A DNA stretch of 64,000 bases, from assembly GCA_039636785.1 (NCBI GenBank), contig CP144169.1, forward strand, positions 3,596,001 through 3,660,000, read 5' to 3'. The notes beneath the pieces are model-generated. The model saw nothing but the letters and a program-made list of their open reading frames with translations, made no database searches and had not been told where the DNA came from. The position numbers and the translations under genes were made by a program. Below are positions 1 to 8,896 of this stretch, piece after piece (the stretch's first letter is position 1; each line of letters begins with the position of its first letter). The DNA comes from Micrococcaceae bacterium Sec5.7 (GTDB lineage: Bacteria; Actinomycetota; Actinomycetes; Actinomycetales; Micrococcaceae).

Positions 1-1
1 G

Positions 2-234
2 AAGAATTCCTGGACCCTGTCGGAGCGAGCCGGGCAGACGATCCCGGACCGGATGCAGCGGCTGCTTTCGACCACGGACTGGGACCCGGACGGGCCGCGG
101 TGACCTGCGCTCCTAGGGTGCGGACCATCTCGGCTCCGCCGACCCTGCCCAAGGCCCGGACGGATGAGCGGGACCACTGCGCGTCCGCCGGCATCCCGGA
201 GGCCCGCGCATTCGCGAAGAAGCCCGAACTGGCG
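2..234 (+). pseudogene. IS701-type transposase remnant, truncated at window edge
   Basis: Reading from base 2, the phrase WTLSERAGQTIPDRMQRLL followed by a Trp-Asp-x-Asp stretch resembles the N-terminal part of IS701-family transposases, but it ends at a TGA at 101-103. In the next frame, about 145-234, the translation LPKARTDERDHCASAGIPE followed by FAKKPELA resembles a later conserved segment of the same family. The two segments lie in different frames with most of the intervening protein missing, so this is a decayed, internally deleted copy. The 5' end lies outside the window. The family call rests on motif memory only. Confidence 0.6.
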
Positions 235-379
235 ATACACCAACAAACCGCGAAACGGCGCCACTGCCGGGCCCGGAATCCGACCCCACAAACACGACTG
301 TAGTATTAGCAGCCGCGCGAATGGCGGGCAGGACGTGCTCCTTACATATGTCGGCTTCGAAGGTGCGGTCAATTGCCAC

Positions 380-414
380 TTTTGGCCGGAATGGCGCCGT
401 CAATGCGGCCAAAA
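380..414. repeat. Inverted repeat in gene-free stretch 235-563
   Basis: Perfect 9-bp arms TTTTGGCCG (380-388) and CGGCCAAAA (406-414) flank a 17-bp spacer, and GTCAAT occurs both just before the left arm and inside the spacer. The arrangement resembles the repeated ends of some insertion sequences, which would fit the neighbouring IS debris, but no partner end was found. No convincing gene is visible elsewhere in 235-563. Confidence 0.4.
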
Positions 415-563
415 CTGGCGAATCGTGCCGCCCCGCCGGCTCCACGGCCGACAGTTTCCACATAGCCCACACTGCCCCTGCCCGGCGGGGCCGGACGCGC
501 CTAACCTCGTGGAATGAGCTACTTCGCAGAGCATGAATATCGGGCGGAGCCCCCGAGGAATCA

Positions 564-614
564 TGTCAAGATGCCCGGCTGGATTGATTCGTGGAATCAT
601 TTGATTTTGCCCGG
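564..614 (+). repeat. Left terminal repeat of the insertion sequence
   Basis: Contains two related boxes, an outer AAGATGCCCGG (568-578) and an inner GAATCATTTGATTTTGCCCG (594-613). Each ends in TGCCCG, so the end looks like a duplicated transposase-binding site. Confidence 0.65.
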
Positions 615-1795
615 ATGGCCGGCTGGGGTTTTGGGTCTTGTTTCGCGTTGGCCAGGGTCCGCAGTTCAGCGCAGAGGGCCTGGACCTGACGTTGGATCGC
701 GGCCGGATTCAAGGGTTTGTTTTCCCGCTTCAGCCGGGTCTGCACGCTCTGGCCGACTGTGACTTTATCGGCCAGGACGCGTTGGAACGGGGTCGCGGGC
801 AGGTCGTACTTCTTGCTGATCTTCGCACCGGTCCGGACCTTCGCGACGAGTTTTTGCTGGGGCCCGAAATGATTGCTCAGCAGCCGCTGCAACGCCCAGA
901 TCCGGTTCAGCAACTCCAGCTCGCCGGCGGTGTCGTAACGGCGGTAGCCGACGGTCTGCCGGACGATGTGCCAGTTCTTCTGCTCCACGTGGGCCCCGTC
1001 ATTCTTGTTCCCGGACCGGGACCGGGTGAAGGTCAGTTTCTCCTGTTCGCACCAGCGGTACAGCTCCCAGTTAATGAACTCGGAGCCGTTGTCCGAGTCG
1101 ATGCCAAGGATCGGAAACGGGAACGCCGCGGTGGCTTCCCTGATCGCGGCGAATACCCATTTCTGGGCCTTGTTCTTCACCGACCGTGTTTCGGTCCAGC
1201 CGGTCGCGATGTCGGTGATGTCAAGGGTGAAGCAGAATTCCCCCTGGCTTTTCCCGCCCTCGTGGCCGACCAGATCAATCTCCACAAACCCGGGCACCGC
1301 GTCGTCCCACTCGGCCCAGGTCCGCATCGGAATGGAGTCCTTCAACAGCGTTCCGGGCTTGGTATGGGACCGGCCCCGCGGATCCAGTTTCACCCGGTCC
1401 GCCTTGAGCCGCCGGTCGATGGTGGCCGGGGCGATCCTGAGCAACTGCGCAGCCGTCCCGTCATCAATCTGAAGCTCCCTGAACCGGCGCAGTCGCGGCA
1501 CCAGATCAGGCAGCGCCGCCGCCAGCAACCGCCCGCACGGGGTGCCCTGGACAGCCCAGCAGAACCGCAGGGCCTCGATCACCGCCTCGCCGTAAAGGGG
1601 CGGACGGGCAGGGCGCGGCTTGACCTGTCTGAGCACCAGAGCCCCGCGCAGGGCCTTCCTCGCATGGTCCCGATGCCACGCCGTCGTGGCACAGAGTTCG
1701 TCCAGAATAAGTTTCTTGGCGGCCCGGTCAGACCGCGCATACCGGATGGCGATGGTCTTCGTGACGGCCTTACGTTCACTCATCGATAGCTCCAT
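566..1795 (-). CDS. IS transposase with integrase-core (rve) domain
   Basis: This 409-aa protein is a DDE transposase. The N-terminal ~130 residues are basic and helix-rich and include a segment (PATIDRRLKADR) that looks like a DNA-binding helix-turn-helix. The rve catalytic core follows with the three acidic positions in EIDLVGHEGG, GIDSDNGSEF and HVEQKNW. The C-terminal tail is Lys/Pro-rich. The start at 1795 is GTG- or ATG-type context with other in-frame Mets close by (SMSERKAV), so it may begin four codons later. The frame is uninterrupted, so the gene looks intact. The IS family was not assigned with confidence: the catalytic spacing suits IS3/IS481-like or ISNCY groups. Confidence 0.85.
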   Translation of the reverse strand: MELSMSERKAVTKTIAIRYARSDRAAKKLILDELCATTAWHRDHARKALRGALVLRQVKPRPARPPLYGEAVIEALRFCWAVQGTPCGRLLAAALPDLVPRLRRFRELQIDDGTAAQLLRIAPATIDRRLKADRVKLDPRGRSHTKPGTLLKDSIPMRTWAEWDDAVPGFVEIDLVGHEGGKSQGEFCFTLDITDIATGWTETRSVKNKAQKWVFAAIREATAAFPFPILGIDSDNGSEFINWELYRWCEQEKLTFTRSRSGNKNDGAHVEQKNWHIVRQTVGYRRYDTAGELELLNRIWALQRLLSNHFGPQQKLVAKVRTGAKISKKYDLPATPFQRVLADKVTVGQSVQTRLKRENKPLNPAAIQRQVQALCAELRTLANAKQDPKPQPAIRAKSNDSTNQSSRAS

Positions 1796-1846
1796 GGCTC
1801 AGCGTGCCGGGCCGGCAGGCGCCGCCCCGGCAGACACACCGCTTCG

Positions 1847-1897
1847 CGGGCATTACCAAATGATTCTTCGATAGCAGCTACGCGGGCATCTTTGATG
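1847..1897 (-). repeat. Right terminal repeat of the insertion sequence
   Basis: Read on the minus strand it repeats the left end: outer AAGATGCCCG (1892-1883), a 16-bp gap, then inner GAATCATTTG (1866-1857) and another ATGCCCG. It lies just upstream of the transposase start, so it probably also holds the transposase promoter. Confidence 0.65.
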
Positions 1898-1937
1898 AGT
1901 CAACGCCCTGACTAGCCAAGAAGGCCAGGCATCCCCC

Positions 1938-2510
1938 ATGCTTAGCAATATGTCCTCAACGTCGAGCCCATACCGGATCATCGCGGTCTGCACCGGCAAC
2001 ATCTGCCGGTCCCCGATGGCCGAGCTGATGCTGGCTGAGGCCTTCGCAGCTGAGGGGTTCACCGGCACCGTTGCCGTGGATTCCGCCGGGACAACCGCGT
2101 ATGAGGCGGGCCGTCCGATCGACCCCCGCGCCGCGCGCAAACTTGCCACCCGCCACATCGCCTCGGAACATCACGTCGCACGTGCATGGCGTCCGGAGTG
2201 GTTCGGGCAACGCCAGCTCATTCTTGCCCTGGACATCGACCACTACGGCTGGCTGCGTGAAACCGCCCCGGACAGCGAACCCCTGGCCAAAGTGCGCATG
2301 CTTCGCAGCTTCGATCCCGCAGTGGCCGGCAAAGACCTCCTGGACCAGGGCATCGAGGATCCCTGGTACGGCGGCCACGCGGACTTCGATACTGTCTGGG
2401 AGCAGATCCAGGCCGCTGTGCCCGGCATCGTTGAATATGTCCGGTCTGCCATCGCAGAAGATGACCGGCTCCAACTGCAGAACCAGCAGCAGGTACGCTC
2501 TACTTCATGA
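1938..2510 (+). CDS. Low-molecular-weight protein tyrosine phosphatase
   Basis: A 190-aa LMW-PTP-family protein. The phosphate-binding loop CTGNICRS lies at residues 18-25 (catalytic Cys18, Arg24), and the general-acid Asp is in DPWYGG about 40 residues before the C terminus, matching the usual DPYYG. The family dephosphorylates Tyr-P or, in some cases, arsenate-type substrates; here a protein phosphatase role is most likely. A second ATG at 1950 is also possible; an AAGG-like sequence sits upstream of 1938. Its stop overlaps the start of the kinase-PabB gene (ATGA), so the two are probably translationally coupled. Confidence 0.9.
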   Translation: MLSNMSSTSSPYRIIAVCTGNICRSPMAELMLAEAFAAEGFTGTVAVDSAGTTAYEAGRPIDPRAARKLATRHIASEHHVARAWRPEWFGQRQLILALDIDHYGWLRETAPDSEPLAKVRMLRSFDPAVAGKDLLDQGIEDPWYGGHADFDTVWEQIQAAVPGIVEYVRSAIAEDDRLQLQNQQQVRSTS

Positions 2511-4711
2511 CTCCCGCACCTGTGATCATCGCCATTGACGGGCGGTCCGGCGCAGGTAAAACCACCCTGGCCATCGAGCTGGCCGCACGTTTGCGGGAGC
2601 ACCATAAAGTGTCGCTCTTCCACCTCGAGGACATTTACCCTGGCTGGAATGGTCTGGCCGCCGGCGTGGAACGCTACGTCACCACGGTCCTCACGCCGCT
2701 GCGCCGCGGCGAGCAGGCCACCTGGACCAGCTGGGACTGGGACAGGCATTACGACGGCGAAGCCCGGGTCACGCTGCCAGCGGAAGTCGTCATTATTGAG
2801 GGCGTGGGGGCCGCGGCTGCCGCAGCCCGGCCCATGCTGGACGCGGTCATCTGGGCCGATTCGCCGGATGACGAGCGCCGCGCCCGCGCCCTGGATCGGG
2901 ACGGTGGCACCTACGAGCCGTTCTGGGATCAGTGGGCTGCCCAGGAAGCGGAGTGGCTGGCCGAAGACAAGGTGTGGGACCACGCTGATGTCAGAGTGCT
3001 CAACCGCGCCGAGGGCCAGGCCCCCGGCGATGTCCTGCAGGTGCTCTCCTACCTGCCTGCCCTTGCCCCGGCTCTGGTGCCCGAGCTCGCCGCCCGCCGT
3101 GGCCTCAAACTCCGGACTGAGCGGATCGTGGCAGCCCCGGACGCCGCCCCGCTTTTTGCCTCGCTCTACGGGGATTCACCAAATGCCGTGTGGCTCGATT
3201 CGTCCATGGCTCACACGGCGGCACCGGCCGCCCCGCGCACACCCGCCACGGAACGCAGCCGGTTCAGTATCCTGGCGGACGACGGCGGCACGTTCGGCCA
3301 GTCGGTCCGGCACAGTTCCGGGACTAACCGGGTTACCGCCGGCACTGCAACGGTGGTGACGTCCGGTCCGTTCTTCCGCTGGCTGGACAGCGTGTGGGGC
3401 AGGAAGGCCGTCCGCGCCCCCGAAGGCTACCCCTGCGACTTCACCCTGGGCTGGCTGGGGTACCTCGGCTACGAACTCAAGCGCGAGACCGGCGGCACCG
3501 ACGTAACCGCCGGCACCCCTGACGCGGCGCTGATCTTCGCCGGACGGGCCGTGGTGCTGGACCATGCCGAGGGGACGGTCTGGCTGCTCGCCCTCGAAGC
3601 CCCCGACGCCGGTGAGTGGCTTGCCCGTGCGCGCTCAGCCGTAGCCGCGGCAGCCTCGGCAACGGCGGCCGCGAACCCGGCGGAAGCCGGAGCAACAGCG
3701 CAAGCCGGCGGCAGCAACGGCGTCGTGCGTTCACCGGAAGTGACCTTCACCAGCCGGGACAGCGAGCCCGAGTACAAGCGCAAGATCTCCGACGCGCAGC
3801 ACGAGATCGCGGAAGGAAATTCGTACGAAGTCTGCCTCACCACGGCGCTCTCCGCCGAGGTGCCCGCCGGCGTCCTGGATCCATGGCAGACGTACCTGGC
3901 GCTGCGGCGGAAGAACCCGGCTCCGTTCGCGAGCTACCTGCGGTTTGCGGAGCTGACGGTGGCCAGCACCTCGCCGGAGCGTTTCCTGCGGATAGCGGCC
4001 GACGGCGGCATGCGAGCCGAGCCGATCAAAGGCACCCGCCGCCGGGCTGCTGAGCCTGCGGCCGACGATCTGCTGCGGCGCGAACTCGAGTCGTCGCCGA
4101 AGGACCGGGCCGAGAACATCATGATTGTGGACCTGCTCCGCAACGATCTGAGCCACTTCGCGGAGCCCGGGTCAGTGACGGTCAGCAGGCTGTGCGAGAT
4201 CGAAAGCTATGCCACGGTGCACCAACTGGTGAGCACCATCGATGCCAGGCTCCGGAATGGTTCTCCCCGGGCCGAGGCCGTGGCCGCCTGTTTCCCGGCG
4301 GGCTCCATGACGGGTGCGCCCAAGATCAGCACCATGGCCATCCTGGACCGCCTCGAGGGTGCGCCGCGGGGTGTCTACTCCGGTGCGATCGGCTACTTCT
4401 CCCTCAACGGAGCCACGGATCTGGCGGTGGCCATCCGGACCCTGGTGATCAGGGCTGACGGTCCCGGGGCGGACGGCAGCAGCTCAGACGGTGCGGGCAC
4501 CACCGAACTCTCTCTCGGCGTCGGCGGTGCCATAACCGCGGATTCGTCGCCGCAGGAGGAGTACGAGGAAATCCGGGTCAAGGCCTTCGGCGTGCTCTCG
4601 GCACTCGGCGCAGAGTTCCCGGATCCCGGTACCCGGAACGGCCTCAGTCGTGGACTTCGGCGAGCGCCCTCTTGGTCCGCACGTCATCGCGGGTCAGAAA
4701 ATAGTAGATGA
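2507..4711 (+). CDS. pabB: P-loop kinase domain fused to aminodeoxychorismate synthase component I
   Basis: A 734-aa fusion. Residues ~1-195 form a uridine-kinase-like P-loop domain (Walker A GRSGAGKTT at 12-20, then FHLEDIYPGW). Residues ~210-720 are a chorismate-binding enzyme. The EPIKGTRRR motif carries the Lys diagnostic of PabB; anthranilate synthases have Ala there. ESYATVHQLVST, FPAGSMTGAPK and GVYSGAIGYF are the other chorismate-site motifs. The PabB part aminates chorismate to 4-amino-4-deoxychorismate with an amidotransferase partner not seen in this window. PabC, which completes p-aminobenzoate synthesis, lies 3.2 kb downstream. The kinase substrate is unknown. The last ~22 codons overlap the convergent permease gene. 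Confidence 0.9.
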   Translation: MTPAPVIIAIDGRSGAGKTTLAIELAARLREHHKVSLFHLEDIYPGWNGLAAGVERYVTTVLTPLRRGEQATWTSWDWDRHYDGEARVTLPAEVVIIEGVGAAAAAARPMLDAVIWADSPDDERRARALDRDGGTYEPFWDQWAAQEAEWLAEDKVWDHADVRVLNRAEGQAPGDVLQVLSYLPALAPALVPELAARRGLKLRTERIVAAPDAAPLFASLYGDSPNAVWLDSSMAHTAAPAAPRTPATERSRFSILADDGGTFGQSVRHSSGTNRVTAGTATVVTSGPFFRWLDSVWGRKAVRAPEGYPCDFTLGWLGYLGYELKRETGGTDVTAGTPDAALIFAGRAVVLDHAEGTVWLLALEAPDAGEWLARARSAVAAAASATAAANPAEAGATAQAGGSNGVVRSPEVTFTSRDSEPEYKRKISDAQHEIAEGNSYEVCLTTALSAEVPAGVLDPWQTYLALRRKNPAPFASYLRFAELTVASTSPERFLRIAADGGMRAEPIKGTRRRAAEPAADDLLRRELESSPKDRAENIMIVDLLRNDLSHFAEPGSVTVSRLCEIESYATVHQLVSTIDARLRNGSPRAEAVAACFPAGSMTGAPKISTMAILDRLEGAPRGVYSGAIGYFSLNGATDLAVAIRTLVIRADGPGADGSSSDGAGTTELSLGVGGAITADSSPQEEYEEIRVKAFGVLSALGAEFPDPGTRNGLSRGLRRAPSWSARHRGSENSR

Positions 4712-6224
4712 CGCTGGCCAGGATGGCGCCCACGAACCACGAGTACGGGCCCAGGCCCGAGCCTCCCGGCAGGAAGTTCTGCAACGCCGGGAGCAGGGCC
4801 AGCACCCCGGCGACGAGGGCCGCGGGGACCAGTGCGGCGATCGCCTTGAGGTTCCAGCCCTTGGTGTAAAAATAGAGGCCGGTCTCGTCCTCGTGGTAGA
4901 GGTCCGAGACCTTGCAGCGCTGGTGCCGGATCCGGAAGAAGTCGGTGAAGATGACGCCGAATAACGGGCCGAGCAAGGCACCCAGGCCGCCCAGGAAGTA
5001 TACGATCACCACCGGGCTGCTGAAGAGGTTCCACGGCAGGATCACGATCGCCAGGACGGCGCTGATCAGCCCGCCGCGGCGGAAATCGATCCGGTGCGGG
5101 GCCACGTTGGCGAGATCGTAAGAGGCCGAGACGAAGTTGGCGACCACGTTGATGCCGATCGTGGCCACCACAAACGTCAAGGCGGCGATGATGGTGATCC
5201 ACGGGTTGTCGACGGCCTGGACGATCGCGACCGGATCCGTGATGACCTTGAACATGTCCTGGCCCCGGTACTGGTCTTCGGTGAAGTACGAGGCGGACCC
5301 GGCTGTGACCACCACTGTGACCAGCGCAAAGGCGATGAAGTTCACCGGCAGCCCCCAAAAGTTACCGCGGACGATGGTCCTGCGGTCCGGCGAGAACCGG
5401 GAGAAGTCGCAGAAGTTCAGCAGCAGCGCCGAGAAGTAGGTGACCGTCAGGGCGATGGCGGCAAAGAACTGCGTGACCGCCGCGGGTCCGTCCAAGGCCG
5501 CGACTCCGGGAATCGAAAGGCTGAACTTGTCGCCTGCCTGCACCAGAATGTAGATCGCCAGCGCGAACATGGCCACCCAGATGGCCGGGCCGGCCCAGTC
5601 CTGGAACTTCCGGACCGACTCCATGCCGCGGCGGATGACCAGCAGCTGCACGGCCCACAGGGCCAGGAACGCGGCCCAGCCGATCGGCGTCAGGCCGAGA
5701 ATATGTGGCACATCCGGCCCATCAAGGACGGTCAGCTCCGGCCACACCGAGAACAGCAGCACCAGGACGGCTTCCGAGGCGAGCCAGGTCTGGATGCCGT
5801 ACCAGGCGATGGCGATCAGCGCCCGCACCAGGGCCGCCAGATTGGCTCCAAAGAGCCCGAAGGACATCCGCGCCAGGACCGGATATGGGACGCCGGTCTT
5901 CTGCCCTGCCGTGCCGGCGAAGTTCATGAGGAAGTAGACCAGAATGATGCCCAGAACCAGGGCCAGGAAGACCTGCCAGCCCACCAGCCCCGTGATGAAG
6001 AGACCTGCCGCGAAGGTGTAGCCGGCGATGCTGTGGACGTCGCACATCCACAGGGCGAAGAGGCTGCGGACCTTCCAGTTCCGTTGCCGGGCCGGCGCGA
6101 GGTCCTCGTTCCACAGCCTGTCACTGACAATCCGGCCCTCTGCGAGGATGCGGACTTTTTCCGGGAACTCGTCGGTGCTGTCCGACGGCGCCGATTTGGC
6201 TGGAATTTCGTCTTTCAGGCCCAT
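4644..6224 (-). CDS. NCS1-family nucleobase/allantoin-type permease
   Basis: This 526-aa protein has about 12 predicted membrane segments and a ~55-residue cytoplasmic N terminus. The NCS1 signature appears as LWNEDLAPARQRNW, followed by an ALWMCDVHSIAGYTFAAGLF first helix, then a polar helix with IAWYGIQTWLASEA. NCS1 members import cytosine, uracil, allantoin, hydantoins or thiamine with Na+ or H+; the substrate cannot be decided from sequence. The gene is convergent with pabB and its 3' end overlaps that gene by 68 bp. No catabolic genes sit next to it, so it may serve salvage. Length is normal for the family. Confidence 0.85.
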   Translation of the reverse strand: MGLKDEIPAKSAPSDSTDEFPEKVRILAEGRIVSDRLWNEDLAPARQRNWKVRSLFALWMCDVHSIAGYTFAAGLFITGLVGWQVFLALVLGIILVYFLMNFAGTAGQKTGVPYPVLARMSFGLFGANLAALVRALIAIAWYGIQTWLASEAVLVLLFSVWPELTVLDGPDVPHILGLTPIGWAAFLALWAVQLLVIRRGMESVRKFQDWAGPAIWVAMFALAIYILVQAGDKFSLSIPGVAALDGPAAVTQFFAAIALTVTYFSALLLNFCDFSRFSPDRRTIVRGNFWGLPVNFIAFALVTVVVTAGSASYFTEDQYRGQDMFKVITDPVAIVQAVDNPWITIIAALTFVVATIGINVVANFVSASYDLANVAPHRIDFRRGGLISAVLAIVILPWNLFSSPVVIVYFLGGLGALLGPLFGVIFTDFFRIRHQRCKVSDLYHEDETGLYFYTKGWNLKAIAALVPAALVAGVLALLPALQNFLPGGSGLGPYSWFVGAILASVIYYFLTRDDVRTKRALAEVHD

Positions 6225-6370
6225 GATGCCTCCTCAGATGCGCTTCCGAGTGGTGCCTCTCCATACAGAATCGCCCCATCCCGGCGGAATGAAAAGCCCC
6301 CCGCCGGCGGCAGCACCGCCGTCGGGCACGTTCAGCTGGCGCTGCTGCCCCGCGCTGTTGCCCGCCTGCG

Positions 6371-7846
6371 CTACTGGACTGTGGCGGTCAGCCGGGCCAC
6401 ATTGTCCACGTACCGGGCCAGCAGTGGCCGGCGCAGCCAGGACTCGAGCTTGAGTTCGTGCGAGATGTCGCGGTAGGTGTTCTCCACGGCCCGCATGGTG
6501 TTGACGATCTCCGCCCCCAGCAGCATCACGGAGACCTCCATGTTGAGCGAGAAGGACCTCATGTCCATGTTGCTGGACCCGAGGACGGCCACTTCGTCGT
6601 CGATGGTGAAGTGCTTGGCGTGCAGCACGAACGGCGCCCGGTACAGGTAGATGCGCACGCCGGCCTCCAGCAGTGCCTCGTAATAGGAGCGCTGGGCGTG
6701 GTGGACCAGGAACTGGTCCCCTTTTTCGGACACAAAGAGTTCGACGGCGACTCCGCGCTGCGCCGCGGTGGTGATCGCGTAGAGCAGCGAGTCGTCAGGC
6801 ACGAAGTAGGGGCTGCAGATGGAGATCCGGTGCTGCGCCGAGTAGATGAGGGTGTTGAAGAGCCGCAGGTTGTTTTCCGTACTGAATCCGGGGCCGCTGG
6901 GGACCACCTGCGCCGTGACGGCGCCGGGTGCAACATCGGCGGGCAGCTGCAGCTGGTATTCGAGTGATTCGTCGGTCTCGCTGAGCCAGTCGGTGGCGAA
7001 AACCACGTTCAGGGTGGGGACGATCGGACCGCGCAGGCACGCCATGAGCTCAACCCATTCGCGGCGGGCCTTGCGGTGCTTGGGGTTGTTGTAGGAGGGC
7101 TCGATCAGGTTCTGGGAGCCAGTGAAGGCGATGTCGCCGTCGATCACCATGATCTTGCGGTGGTTGCGCAGATCGGGACGGCGCCACTGGCCGCGGACCG
7201 GGAGCAGCGGCAGCATGCGGCGCCACTGGATATTGCTGGCTGTGAGCCTCTTCAACAGATTTCGGTAGCCCTTGACCCTGAGCGTTCCGATGTGGTCAAA
7301 CAGCACACGCACCTCAACGCCGCGGTCTGCGGCCTCCTCGAGGGCCGTGAAGAGATCGTTGGTGACGTGGTCGGTGCTCATGATGTAGAACTCGGCGTTG
7401 ACGAACTTTTTGGCGCCGCGGACGGCGTTGGTCATGGCCAGGATGGAGTCCGGGTAGCCGGGGATGAGTTCCACGGAATTCCCGTCCACCATGGGCAGCG
7501 AGCCCAGCCGGTGGTTGAGTTCGGCGGCGGACTTTACCCATTCCGGGCCCCGGTATTGGCTCCCGACGTCGGACAGCGCGGAGGTGCCGGCCCGCACCCT
7601 TCCGTTGACCTCCTGCTGCTGTTCGGTGCGGCGCCCCGAAAGCCGGAAGTTGCCGAACAGCAGGAAGAGGACCAGGCCGACGGACGGCACAAAGAAGATG
7701 CCCAGCAGCCAGGCCATGGCTGTAGTGGGGCGCCGGTTGCCGGGGATGATGCCCACGGCGAGCACCCTGATGACCAGGTCAGCGAAGCTCAGCAGCAGGA
7801 TCAGCCATGAAGGCATGGTTCCCGCGAGCGGAAATGGCCACAGCAC
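6371..7846 (-). CDS. cls: Cardiolipin synthase, PLD superfamily
   Basis: This membrane enzyme joins phosphatidylglycerol molecules into cardiolipin. Two N-terminal membrane helices (WLILLLSFADLVIRVLAVGI and the next segment) precede two phospholipase-D HKD motifs: NHRKIMVIDGDIAFTGSQN and HAKHFTIDDEVAVLGSSNMD. Length, about 491 aa, is normal. The open frame runs back to 8119, into the divergent pabC gene, so a downstream start is needed. GTG 7846 is chosen because a GGGGG stretch lies 7 bases upstream; ATG 7816 and GTG 7870 are alternatives. Confidence 0.88.
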   Translation of the reverse strand: MLWPFPLAGTMPSWLILLLSFADLVIRVLAVGIIPGNRRPTTAMAWLLGIFFVPSVGLVLFLLFGNFRLSGRRTEQQQEVNGRVRAGTSALSDVGSQYRGPEWVKSAAELNHRLGSLPMVDGNSVELIPGYPDSILAMTNAVRGAKKFVNAEFYIMSTDHVTNDLFTALEEAADRGVEVRVLFDHIGTLRVKGYRNLLKRLTASNIQWRRMLPLLPVRGQWRRPDLRNHRKIMVIDGDIAFTGSQNLIEPSYNNPKHRKARREWVELMACLRGPIVPTLNVVFATDWLSETDESLEYQLQLPADVAPGAVTAQVVPSGPGFSTENNLRLFNTLIYSAQHRISICSPYFVPDDSLLYAITTAAQRGVAVELFVSEKGDQFLVHHAQRSYYEALLEAGVRIYLYRAPFVLHAKHFTIDDEVAVLGSSNMDMRSFSLNMEVSVMLLGAEIVNTMRAVENTYRDISHELKLESWLRRPLLARYVDNVARLTATVQ

Positions 7847-7939
7847 AGACGAACCCCCGTAGTCCCTCACCCGCCGGACCTGTTCCCGACCGGGCAGTGA
7901 GCACAGCCTACCGGGGGCACGCCGCACTAAGCTGGAGGC

Positions 7940-8887
7940 ATGACTTCTCCTGCCCCTGCCACAGTGCTGGTCTTCCTGGATCCAGCCTTCGAAAACGGCC
8001 GCCTGGCCGACGCCTCGCATCCGCAGCTGATGGCCACGGACCAGGGCGCCACGCGTGGTGACGGCGTATTCGAGTCCCTGCTTGCTGTCGGCGGGCGTCC
8101 CCGGAAGATCCAGGCCCATCTCGACCGTTTGGGCAGCTCAGCCCGTGCGCTGGATCTTGATATTCCGGTGCAGGATGCGTGGCGGCGCGCCGTGGAGACG
8201 GGCATTGGAGAGCACCGCACCCTTCACCCGGCGGCTGCCCCGGCCGAGGACGAGGTGGTGGTGAAGCTGATCGTCACCCGCGGTGTTGAGGGCGCGTCCT
8301 CGCCCACCTGCTGGGTCCAGGTGTCCCCCATCCCGGCAGCCGGACGGCGTCAGCGCGAGACCGGCCTCGACGTCATCCTGCTTGACCGCGGTTACGACAG
8401 CAGCGTTGCCGAACGCGCCCCGTGGCTGCTGCTCGGTGCGAAAACACTCTCCTATGCGGTGAACATGGCCGCCTTGCGGCATGCCCACAAGCAGGGCGCT
8501 GACGACGTCATCTTCACTTCCACGGACGGCCGCGTCCTGGAGGGACCGACGTCGACCGTCCTGTTGGCCCACCTTGAAACGTCCGGCGGCGGTGCTGGTG
8601 TTGGCGGGACCGCGGTCAAGCGGCTCATCACGCCGCAGCTGGACAGCGGCGTTCTTCCGGGCACGTCGCAGGGGGCACTGTTCGCAGCCGCCAAGGCGGC
8701 CGGTTGGGAGCTGGGTTACGGTCCGCTGGAGCCGCAAGATCTGTTGGACGCCGACGCCGTGTGGCTGATTTCCAGCATCCGGCTGCTCGCGCCGGTGAAC
8801 CACGTCGACGGGCAGGAAATCGGCACGCCCGCACTTCAGAAGCAGCTGACGGCAGAGCTGAACGAGTTGATTGCCGGGATCGAGTAG
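7940..8887 (+). CDS. pabC: Aminodeoxychorismate lyase, fold-type IV PLP enzyme
   Basis: A 315-aa class IV aminotransferase-fold protein. The N-terminal motif TDQGATRGDGVFES, the PLP-binding lysine in LLGAKTLSYAVNM (Lys168) and the late VLEGPTSTVLL motif are those of PabC / branched-chain aminotransferase relatives. PabC is preferred because a pabB gene lies in the same neighbourhood. It would release pyruvate from aminodeoxychorismate to give p-aminobenzoate for folate. GGAGG lies one base before the ATG, closer than usual, so GTG 7964 is a possible alternative start. It is divergent from cls. Confidence 0.85.
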   Translation: MTSPAPATVLVFLDPAFENGRLADASHPQLMATDQGATRGDGVFESLLAVGGRPRKIQAHLDRLGSSARALDLDIPVQDAWRRAVETGIGEHRTLHPAAAPAEDEVVVKLIVTRGVEGASSPTCWVQVSPIPAAGRRQRETGLDVILLDRGYDSSVAERAPWLLLGAKTLSYAVNMAALRHAHKQGADDVIFTSTDGRVLEGPTSTVLLAHLETSGGGAGVGGTAVKRLITPQLDSGVLPGTSQGALFAAAKAAGWELGYGPLEPQDLLDADAVWLISSIRLLAPVNHVDGQEIGTPALQKQLTAELNELIAGIE

Positions 8888-8896
8888 GCGGTTCCA

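Larger units (their letters stand above)
564..1897 (-). mobile_element. Insertion sequence, about 1.33 kb, DDE transposase
   Basis: One intact transposase gene on the minus strand nearly fills the element. Both ends carry the same composite inverted repeat: an outer AAGATGCCCG (568-577; reverse complement at 1883-1892) and an inner GAATCATTTG (594-603; reverse complement at 1857-1866), separated by 16 bp at each end. The transposase stop codon lies inside the left repeat. Exact outer boundaries are uncertain by a few bases. A clean target duplication was not seen; flanks GAATCA and GAGTCA match at 5 of 6 positions. Confidence 0.75.

Noticed and set aside
113..472. 119-aa minus-strand frame at the left edge
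   Set aside because: No similarity and low complexity; overlaps the IS701 relic on the other strand.
638..1789. Long plus-strand frame across the transposase
   Set aside because: It is the antisense shadow of the transposase gene; its translation has no recognisable motifs.
558..1903. Target-site duplication of the insertion sequence
   Set aside because: The flanking GAATCA and GAGTCA match only at 5 of 6 bases and boundaries are uncertain, so no duplication is claimed.
5094..6476. 460-aa plus-strand frame over the NCS1 permease
   Set aside because: Antisense to a clear permease and rich in Gly/Arg/Asp as expected for shadow frames.
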